Source: Sweltsa coloradensis (lineage: Eukaryota > Arthropoda > Insecta > Plecoptera > Chloroperlidae). Taken from it: a stretch of DNA of 64,000 nt. The stretch lies in the NCBI GenBank assembly GCA_024449915.1, contig JAMZAV010000097.1:1719129-1783128 (forward strand), in the 5' to 3' direction. Numbering within the stretch: position 1 is the first letter of the stretch; each line of letters starts with the position of its first letter. Positions 57,001-64,000 of this stretch are shown here, piece by piece. The translations under genes were made by a program, and so were the position numbers. The notes under the pieces were generated by a model. The model had not been told where the DNA came from, searched no databases, and worked only from the letters and a program-made list of their open reading frames with translations.

Positions 57001-60000
57001 TTGAAAGTAAAATTAGTACAAGGTGAATCATAACAAATTAATGGAGGGCCTACTAGAACGAACATTATACTACTTGTTAAAGCACGAGTGTCGGGTAACC
57101 CCCCCCCCCCCCCCCAGTTTGCTTGGAATGTTTAAATAAGAAGCACACTCGTAGAAAAATCACAACTTCCTGCAAATCGCAGGGCTGATTTTGCAATGTT
57201 TATATAAGAAAACGCCAAAGTCGTTGTTAGACGAGTGAGAGAGTCATGTGTCGGGTACCCGGGAATATTTGCATTTAAGTTGATTACATTTTGAAATAAA
57301 TGTATAAATTATAGGGTTTTGAGTTTAGTTGGCATAAGGGCGCGTCAACTGTAAGGCCTTAATGCGCCACTCTAGCCTATGATAGGCTATAGGGAGGAAA
57401 GAACCCATGCTCGATTCAGCCTTAGGTAGAGGGATGAAAGGGAATGTTACCGCGGGTACTCAACACACGGCTCACTCTCTCGTCTAACAACGACTTTGGC
57501 GTTTTCCTAGTTGTAAGAGAATGTGAGTTAACCGTGGGTGGAATTGTGTCCAACGAGTCTATTCAAAAATACCGGTCCCTGGTTGGCCGTTGTTCGCTCT
57601 TCGATGGCGTCGGTGACGACAAGGTTGGGCTTTAAATTAAATTCCACACTCGCCACTGAAAATCTATTTTGTGACCATGGACCATATTCTTGTCTGATCC
57701 TACTCCATTATGATAATGAGTGGGTGGACTAGGCCCTATACTTATTCGCGTCCATTTGTTTATAAATAAATATTTATTTATTTTTTATTTTAATTTTTTT
57801 AATTATTATTAATTAATTTATTTATTCGTATAATGTGACATTATTACTAATGTTTGTTTTTTGGCTAAATGCCAGCGTTCGGTCATATATTATGCTGCCA
57901 GAATGTCCATCCTACATTAAAATTAGGTGTATGCTTTGACCCGGCACCTCCACCAAAATACCTTCCATCTTCTCCGGATCTTCTGTTCAATCGCCCTAAA
58001 ACTAGGCCTACTTCTAACAAAAATAGGATTACAGATTTAGTTATTGGATGAGCGAAGCGAAGATTCCATTTCACTACACTGGAGAAAAAAATCCGGGATG
58101 TTTTTTTTCCTGTTTGTATTATTGTGTGTTTGTTAACACGATTCCGGCTAAACCGGCTTAACCTCCAATTGCGATGAAATTTTATGGAGGCCTTCGAAAT
58201 CTCTGAACTTAACTGCCACGTTTTTGAGCGCAATAGGAAAGTTATTTCTTATGAAAATCGCAATTTTACGATATTTTCGATTTTTAAAAAAATTCTTCGA
58301 CTTATAACACCTACATACTTAATCTGATTTTGATGATTTTTTCACAGAACCTTAATTTTATGAATAAATATATTCGTGGGAAATTTGAGCGCAATCAAAA
58401 AAATATTTCTCATGAAATTCGAAATTTTACATGTTTTTTCTTTTTTAAAACAATTCTTTGACTTATAACACCAACATGCTTTATCCTATTGCAATGATTT
58501 TTTCACAGAACCTTAATTTTATAAATTAATATATTTGTGTAAAATTTGAGCGCAATCAAATAATTATTTCTTATGAAAATCGCAATTTTACGATTTTTTA
58601 ATTTTTTTAATTTTACGATTTATGAAAAAATTACGATTTATGAAAAAATAAAAAAATAAAGTTAATTTTTTATTTAATTTTATTTAATTTAAAAAAAATC
58701 GACTAAGTAATAATTTTTTCACAGAACAACAGAAAATCCGTATAACACATGGCAGCTCAATGCACCAATTACGCTCATCCAACAACGCGGCGGGACTTAA
58801 GCGTTTTCCTAGTTATTACAATTATTTCCAATATGTAAGGTTTTAACAACATAGGTCCTACAGATTGCTGGAAGCGAGATTAGAGCGAGGCCCCATAACA
58901 CAGTGCCATATGCCACCATGCCAGTCTTAACTAAACTTCTATCTAACTAGGCCGCTTCGCGAACGCTTTTTCCAGTCGCGTTGATGGGTGACCCTTTTTT
59001 TAAAAAATATTGCTGTCCAAAGATTACATTTTAAAGTGGAATCTCATTACTTTTTCTATAATTACTTGTTATAATTAAACACCTGTAAAAGGCTTTCATA
59101 AAAACCTTTATTGCTATGAATTTCGACCAACTTTTTCAACACTTTCTTTCAAAAGGCACTACACCATCATAATCTTTATGTTAATGTAAAATATGATTGT
59201 TGTTGCCCTACCCGTTTGTTCAGAATCGGCCCAAATACCACGAAAATATTTTATTAAAAACCGGGAAATAATCGTAAAAGTACTATTTCTATGGGAAATA
59301 TTTCTTAAAATGTCTCAAAAATCATGACGTATATGATTTCAGTGATTTTAAACGTTCCCATAAAGTTTCATCAAGATCGGAGTAGCCGTTTGCCAAATAT
59401 CACGAAAATATCTCATTAAAAATCGAAAAAAATTGTAAAAGTATGGCAATCATAAGAAATATTTGATCGATTGTACCCAAAACCGTGGCAAGTCTAAATT
59501 CAGCGATTTTAAAGGTTCCCTTTAAATTTTCATCAAGATCGCAAAGCCGTTTGCCCGGTAGAGCACAAAGAAACAGGCAAAAATACAAAAAAAAAACACC
59601 CGAGCTATTTTTTTTTTTTTTTGGGGCCCCGCCAGAAATGAAAAAGTATTGTCCCCATCCAATTATTTCTTGTAGGTTTAAATCGCAATGGATCTAGCTG
59701 ATTTTGTTATCAGTTCTCACTTCTCAGTAAACTCGTACCGGATGTTTGTCTAAAATTTCAGCGCAATCTGTTCGGCGATTCGGCTTATTTTCGATGTACA
59801 CAGGCAATACACACGTACAGAATCTCAGAATAAGAGCCGTTTGAGTTGAATGGAGATTCTCAGTCGCTCAGCTCCGTCGTCTAGCTATGTTATTGGATGA
59901 GCGAAGCGAAGATTCCATTTCACTACACTGGAGAAAAAATCCGGAATGTGTTTCTTTCTTTTTTTCTGTTTGTATTATTGTGTGTTTGTTAACACGATTC

Positions 60001-63000
60001 CGGCTAAACCGATACTCCAATTACGATGAAATTTTATGGAGGCCTTCGAAATCTCTGACCTTAGAACTGCCACGTTTTTGAGCGTAATCGAAAAATTATT
60101 TCTCATTAAAATCGCCATTTTACGATTTTTTCCGATTTAAAAAAAATTTCTTCGACGAATAAAAACTACATTTTTTATTCGATTGTAATGATTTTTTCAC
60201 AGAACCTTAACTTTATGAATTAATATTTTCGTGTGAAATTTAGCGCAATCAAAAAATGTTTTATTATGAAAATCGCAATTTTACGATTTTTTCGATTTTT
60301 AAAACATCTCTTCGACTTATAACACCTACATGCATTTTCCGATTGTAATGATTTTTTTAATGAACCTTAATTTTATGAATTAATATATTGGTGTGAAATT
60401 TGAGTGCAATCGAAAAATAATTTCTCATGAAAATTGCAATTTTACGCTTTTTTCGTTTAAAAAAATTACGCTCATCCAACAACGCTCCTGAAAAAGCGTT
60501 TGCGAAGCTTCCTAGTTATGTCTCATGGAGAACAATAGGCCCTACCTTTATATTTTGTTTAAATAGCACATTTGCGATTTATAAGGGGAAAAAACTGTAT
60601 AACACTTTTCTTTTCTTATGTCTGTTCGTCCATCTCTTTTGTGCGTGTGACACGTCACGCGATAAAAACCGAACACAACGTCGGATTGACATGCGTTTTG
60701 TGTGTGTTGACATAGTCGGATGGGACAGAATGTTTTTTGAGTCCCTAGAGTTACGGGGGGCGGGGCTAGTCCGCCATTAACGAAAGTTATAGGAAGCGCG
60801 GAACAATAGCGGTAAGGACTTTTTGGATCCTCCCGCAACCGTGCTTGTAAATCTAACAATTCAGTGCACTTCGCAAAACAAAGATAGAAAGTCAGTTATC
60901 CCCTCCTTCCCCCTTGGATACGCCATCACTGACAACCAAGTCCCAACATTGCGTATTAAATAAACTAGGAAAACGCTTAAGTCCCGCCGGGTTGTTGGAT
61001 GAGCGTAATTGGTTTATTGAGCTGCCATGCGTTATGCGGATTTCCTGTTGTTCTGTGAAAAAATCATTACTAAGTTGAAGATTTTTTTAAAATTAAATTA
61101 AATAAAAAATAAACTTTAATATTTAATTTTTTTAATTAATCGTAATTTAAAAAAAGAAAAAATCGTAAAATTGCAATTTTCATGAGAAAAAGTTATTAGA
61201 TTACGCTCATATTTCACACGAATATATTAATTAAAAAAATTAAGGTTCTGTGAAAAAATCATTACAATCGGATAAAGCATGTAGGTGTTATAAGTCAAAG
61301 AATTGTTTTTAAAAAGAAAAATCCCCTAAAATTTCGATTTTGATAACAAATAATTTTTTGATTGCGCTCAAATTTCACAAGAATGTCTTAATTGATATAA
61401 TTATGGTTTTGTGAAAAAATCATTAAAATCGGATAAAGCATGTAGGTGTTATAAGTCGAAGAAATTTTTAAAAAATTGAAAAAATCGTAAAATTGCAATT
61501 TTCACGAGAAATAATTTTTGGGTTGCGCTCAAAAACGTGGCAGTTCTAAGTTCAGAGATTTTAAAGGCCTCCATAAAATTTCATCGCAATCGGAGTATCG
61601 GTTTAGCCGGAATCGTGTTAACAAACAGACAAAAATACAAAAAAAAGAAAAAAGAAAAAAAGAAAAAAAAAACATTCCGGATTTTTTTCTCCAGTGTAGT
61701 GAAATGGAATCTTCGCTTCGCTCTCTACGCTCGCTACGCTCATCCAATAATATTGGTGACTTGTTAGCGAATACGATTTGATTGAGATATTTTTTTTTAA
61801 ATTTCCACTTTGCCTACATGTGACTTTGGTGTGGGTTTTTTGAAATTATATACCTTTCGTTCTACGTTTGTCTTGATTTTTGTTTTGGTGGGATTTTTTT
61901 TTTTTTTTTTTACTTACATGAAGAAAATATATCCGAACACAAGATATAATTATAAAGACACATTTCAAAATAACTCATAATTAGCCTAAATTATTAGCAA
62001 ACATTATTGCGTCTCAAACTGGTGGTTGCTCAACTCAAACTAGGATGCGATGATTAGAACGTGGTGCAATGAAAATCAAATAATATATATATATATATAA
62101 AATAAATGATACGCAATATCTTTATTCACAATCACATATCAACACACATGTATATCAATTTTATCTTTACCTACTTTTGTAACTGGATTCATTGATTTGT
62201 TGTTGTGTGTGTTATGTGCATTGTTGGGTATTAAGAATTGTTTGAATATGGCGATAGGATGGTAATAAAATATGAAATAGGCAACCTACGATGTAAAAAG
62301 TTTATATTCTAAGAACGAACGACCTTCGGATTTGCCACGTGTTTAGCTCAGCACAATCAAAGTGAGCAAACGATACATGCTATAGAGTAATTGCCTACTG
62401 TGCCTACAAACAATGGCCAAAACACTCAATCTATATTGAGTATTGTATCGGGCGTCATATTCGATGCCTAACATAAGAAGTGATATAATCTTTCAATACG
62501 TTCAAGCCATAACGTATCCGTTACCGGTATCGTTTCCTCCCCGCTCAAACAGCTGGAAGAGTATAATATTATATTTTGTAAACAAGTTATAACGATTATT
62601 TTTGTTTTCAACATAATATAGTCCATAACATTTTTTTACAAATTTTAAAAGGGGAAACATGTCTATAAACAATTTGTATTTTTATAGTGCTTCTTAGTCC
62701 TCCTATATAGCTGGCAAATGGTTCAAAATATAACTAAGATAACATTTTTGAAGGTACGTTTCATTATTTTGCATCGCCAGTTCGTCACCTCATAAATCAT
62801 AAAACATATTATTATTATAATTATTATGAATGAGTATTTCGTATTGTAATTAATTTTGATATCTAACGTCTATTTTTTATGTTTGAATAGAATTTGTTTG
62901 CTGATTTTAAAATTCAATTACGATGTCTGTCTTTAAAGTGGCAGCAGTGCTGTCTTTATTCAATAATGTCTATAATGACTAATGACAATGAGGCTTATGT

Positions 63001-63179
63001 GATGTAGGTCACCTGTTTACCCGTCGTGTAAAGACGCACGTCCTAACAGCGTGCAAGGAGACTTTCCGTAAGATCCACGTTATGGCAGCCCCGTTCCCCC
63101 AAGCGGACACCTCAGAGAAATCCAGTCCAGACAGGATTACTTTCATTGAAAGCGTCCCGATTAATGTCAGGAAGAATAC
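47532..63179 (-). CDS. RUSF1: RUS family member 1-like (DUF647), 5' partial
   Basis: Seven minus-strand exons in consistent phases: 63179-63021, 56129-55941, 54852-54731, 53573-53374, 49807-49557, 48871-48661, 47734-47532; 444 aa plus stop. Exon order matches the human RUSF1 protein: GNGAAITWILRK (counterpart of the ATATWLVKD block), WRAISSVLCVLSVGVELL, a helical DRITLGLIVQHQ, then ALENNGLDVQQKNDVQSA (RRNNMADVSAKDSSQET in human), FLTVCYLFAGYKALETL with LRTLNYQRFAILL, the C-terminal YTIKLGVSIADSD region, LLIRLQDAGWDTSS and IATWSPRK. The RUS domain is membrane-associated with several hydrophobic segments; plant RUS1/2 act in UV-B responses and auxin transport, while the animal role is largely unknown. 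The N-terminal ~90 residues are not found before 64000 and must lie beyond the edge. Introns of up to ~6.9 kb are filled with repeats. Confidence 0.93.
47919..48003. repeat. (AAT)n/(ATT)n inverted microsatellite
   Basis: A run of AAT units is followed directly by a run of ATT units around AAAAATAG. The two strands of the tract can form a long perfect hairpin. Located in RUSF1 intron 6. Confidence 0.9.
48063..48432 (+). mobile_element. tRNA-derived SINE (family 1), long copy, RUSF1 intron 6
   Basis: Head TGTTGGCGTCTCTGCTTTCA, box B GGGTTCGATTCCCG, body TTGGTCATTGTTCGCTCGTC and ACTGAAAATCAGTTCGG, tail TTTATTTAT. Antisense to the host gene. Confidence 0.8.
49869..52566 (-). mobile_element. 5S rRNA-derived SINE, second copy, split by a 2.3-kb palindrome
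   Basis: Flanked by a perfect 11-bp duplication ATCTTCTTTGA (49858-49868 and 52567-52577), inside RUSF1 intron 4. The 5S-like head (GTTCCCACTCGAACACCGAA, GTTAAGCAGCCTTCGGGCGT, GGTCAGGGGTAGA on the minus strand) is at 52566-52486 and the body is at 50159-49869. Relative to the 27-kb copy, about 55 bp around the insertion point are missing. The SINE is in the same orientation as RUSF1. Confidence 0.8.
50163..52482. mobile_element. 2,320-bp near-perfect palindrome (foldback element)
   Basis: Left end TAGTCCGTGGAACAAGCG and right end GCTTGTTCCACGGACTA. The two arms, ~50163-51270 and ~51378-52482 (about 1.1 kb each), are inverted copies over their full length with only scattered differences, and a ~100-bp loop separates them. 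A 3-bp duplication TCT (50160-50162, 52483-52485) fits the intact 5S-SINE sequence CCACTCTACCCC. It is very AT-rich with many TTAATTAATTAA tracts and has no coding frame. A GGCGGCCATCTTGTGGACGC-type GC island lies in each arm. A transcript would fold into ~1 kb of double-stranded RNA. Confidence 0.9.
55535..55850 (+). mobile_element. tRNA-derived SINE (family 1), 5'-truncated, RUSF1 intron 2
   Basis: GTAAACGGTGACTTTGGAGC, CGTCCTAGCAACGAAGCAC, TTGGTTGGTTATCGCTCACT, CCCCACTGAAAATCAGTTA and a TTATTTATTTATTTA tail. It ends 91 bp before the donor side of RUSF1 exon 55941-56129. Confidence 0.85.
56150..57204. other. RUSF1 intron 1, proximal part
   Basis: AT-rich DNA with a C-run at ~57099-57115 and no recognised element ends or exons. 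Confidence 0.45.
57205..57510. mobile_element. Palindromic element, CTAG-ended family, copy 3
   Basis: AGAAAACGCCAAAGTCGTTG, TTAGACGAGTGAG on the left mirrors CTCACTCTCTCGTCTAACAA, CGACTTTGGCGTTTTCCTAG on the right. GGGTACCCGGGAA / CGCGGGTACTC forms the inner pair. Not followed by the family-2 repeat, unlike the other two copies. Confidence 0.8.
57540..57790 (+). mobile_element. Degenerate tRNA-derived SINE (family 1)
   Basis: TGGTTGGCCGTTGTTCGCTC, TTCGATGGCGTCGGTGACGA, GCCACTGAAAATCTATTTTG and GAGTGGGTGGACTAGGCCC align with the family-1 body but are diverged, with a ~40-bp insertion before the 3' end. A/T-rich tail. Confidence 0.65.
58044..58812 (+). mobile_element. TTGGATGAGCG-family element, copy 8
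   Basis: TTGGATGAGCGAAGCGAAGA start; CTAG end at 58809-58812 after AACGCGGCGGGACTTAAGCG. Three internal tandem units. Confidence 0.9.
58947..59662 (-). mobile_element. TTGGATGAGCG-family element, copy 9 (subfamily B)
   Basis: Reverse orientation: TTGGATGGGGACAATAC start at 59662, end AACGCGACTGGAAAAAGCGT, TCGCGAAGCGGCCTAG at 58947. Interior repeats TTGCC(A/C)(A/G)-- AAATATC-like and GGGCCGATTCTGA blocks that match the 30-kb copy. It provides the empty site for the hAT element at 30741. Confidence 0.75.
59663..59885 (+). repeat. Interspersed repeat tail shared with 30.2 and 21.4 kb
   Basis: ATTTCTTGTAGGTTTAAATC, GCAATGGATCTAGCTGATTT, TTCAGCGCAATCTGTTCGGC, CTCAGTCGCTCAGCTCCGTC. Same segment as ~30170-30395 and, more distantly, 21429-21575. 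Confidence 0.65.
59893..60515 (+). mobile_element. TTGGATGAGCG-family element, copy 10 (variant 3' end)
   Basis: TTGGATGAGCGAAGCGAAGA start; variant end AACGCTCCTGAAAAAGCGTT, TGCGAAGCTTCCTAG. Same 3' end type as copy 6. Confidence 0.88.
60516..60964. other. RUSF1 intron 1 segment, nothing recognised
   Basis: Contains a GTGTGACACGTCACGCG near-palindrome at ~60645-60661. No exon or element ends recognised. Confidence 0.4.
60965..61747 (-). mobile_element. TTGGATGAGCG-family element, copy 11
   Basis: CTAG end at 60965-60968 (ACTAGGAAAACGCTTAAGTC), TTGGATGAGCG end at 61747, A/G-rich microsatellite at ~61630-61672 and three internal units. Confidence 0.9.
61748..63020. other. RUSF1 intron 1, distal part
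   Basis: AT-rich with a T-run at ~61889-61910 and a (TA)n at ~62086-62098. No coding exon or repeat termini recognised. Confidence 0.5.
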
Positions 63180-63572
63180 CTGGAAAAATATTTCATTAAA
63201 TTGTTCCAGACATAGGTAATACCATCATTATGCATTTGCTTACCAGTAAGACCTATATCAAAATTGGAAATTTAAGGTGTCAGATCAGCCCTTCGGGATA
63301 TTTTTGCTATGTACTTTATGTTTTTATTTTCCATCTCTATAAAAATTGATAGTTTTATTTAGACACCGATTGCACATTGTTCGTGTTCGTAATTAATATT
63401 TTATTTTGCACATTAATATTACCTAATATAATACTTCATTCTTGATTTTAAGTGTGCGCCATTCTTATTAGTTACTAATGTTAAGCACTAACAAAACGTT
63501 AAATTTTAGAAACATATTTTGTTACTGTTCCATCCATTCAGATGTATAATGCAACTACAATTCAGAGATTAA
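63180..63572. other. Intron upstream of the first visible RUSF1 exon
   Basis: Begins with a pyrimidine-rich acceptor on the minus strand. No further exon was recognised up to 64000 on inspection for the expected PDGYP/SVSPDYLPYQ-like N-terminal block. Confidence 0.45.
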
Positions 63573-63680
63573 AATGTACCCGTCCTGATGGTCTAGTGGG
63601 TAAGACACGCTCGTCTGGAATGCGGGAGACCTGGGCTCAAATCCCGGTCGTGGCGGACTGTTTTAATTACTAAAATGTAG
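63573..63680 (+). mobile_element. tRNA-Glu/Asp-like SINE head (family 2b)
   Basis: GTCCTGATGGTCTAGTGGGT, AAGACACGCTCGTCTGGAAT and GGGCTCAAATCCCGG resemble a tRNA with box A TGGTCTAGTGG and a decayed box B. Body continues ACTAAAATGTAGTAAATAAA. The upstream GAGATTAAAATGTACCCG is shared with the 29.3-kb copy, so the repeat unit starts before the tRNA-like part. Not a functional tRNA. Confidence 0.65.
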
Positions 63681-64000
63681 TAAATAAACACATATTTTAT
63701 CGTTAATGATAATAATAATTTATGCATTATTATATGACTAGGGTAATATGGGAAATTAAAAGTATCCGGCCGGGCTGTCTGGAACAATTAAGGAACTATA
63801 TACTCTCCCCACTCGTAGTTCATGCGTGACACAGGAGGGAACGAGCTCGACCCCCGCCACCGGCATTCCTAACTGAAAGTTTTCCCCGAGAAGCCTCTAT
63901 AAAATCCCTTCCCACAACTTACTCCCTTTACCTGAAGAGGGGCAAGGTATCTCCAGCTTCAATGGTATTTATTTTTCTTGTCTTGTTTTATTTACGTCGC

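Noticed and set aside
63010..63212. Plus-strand open frame reading HLFTRRVKTHVLTACKETF... that looks protein-like
   Set aside because: The minus strand of the same segment has a good acceptor and donor and encodes the expected RUS-domain block (GNGAAITWILRK) in phase with the next RUSF1 exon. The plus reading is its shadow.
63573..63652. Candidate tRNA-Glu/Asp gene
   Set aside because: Same reasons: decayed box B, imperfect stems, and a second copy with the same flanking body at ~29.3 kb.

Overview
This is a eukaryotic, probably insect, genomic window. Its genes are split by GT-AG introns, intergenic DNA is AT-rich, and about half the window is transposon debris. A chemosensory-type ionotropic receptor (IR) points to a protostome. 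The mix of SINEs, LINE relics and Helitron-like repeats, plus a strikingly common palindromic octamer TAGGCCTA, would fit a repeat-rich arthropod such as a hemipteran. I cannot fix the order or species from sequence alone.

Four conserved protein-coding genes can be reconstructed exon by exon with consistent splice phases. (1) ZCCHC9-like CCHC zinc-knuckle RNA-binding protein, + strand, 12948-15012, two coding exons, 532 aa. (2) RWDD4-like RWD-domain protein, - strand, 34584-25373, four exons, 194 aa. (3) An ionotropic receptor, best matched by eye to Ir21a, + strand, 37977-46971, ten exons, 684 aa. (4) A RUSF1-like (RUS/DUF647 family) protein, - strand, 63179-47532, seven exons carrying 444 aa; its N-terminal exon(s) lie beyond the right edge. 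The IR and RUSF1 genes are convergent, with poly(A) signals about 60 bp apart. An ORF tail at bases 2-100 followed by a 3'UTR-like stretch may be the end of a fifth gene. No functional link between the four genes is evident; they look like ordinary neighbours.

Region by region: 1-12.9 kb is LINE relics (one with a CR1-like SGNH esterase plus reverse transcriptase), small inverted-repeat elements and a local duplication. 12.9-15.2 kb is ZCCHC9. 15.2-25.1 kb is repeats, including a hAT-type element with a perfect 8-bp target duplication. 25.1-34.9 kb is RWDD4, whose 5.7-kb first intron is packed with nested elements. 35.1-37.6 kb holds two adjacent Helitron-like copies. 38-47 kb is the IR gene, and 47.5-63.2 kb is RUSF1 with repeat-filled introns.

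The most notable repeat biology is a family with at least eleven copies. Its members start TTGGATGAGCG and end in a short AACGC/GCGTT hairpin plus CTAG before a T, with internal ~160-170-bp tandem units; this layout resembles non-autonomous Helentron/DINE-1 elements. Also notable are a 5S-rRNA-derived SINE, one copy of which has been split by a 2.3-kb near-perfect palindrome, and several empty-site/filled-site comparisons inside the window that show insertion boundaries directly.
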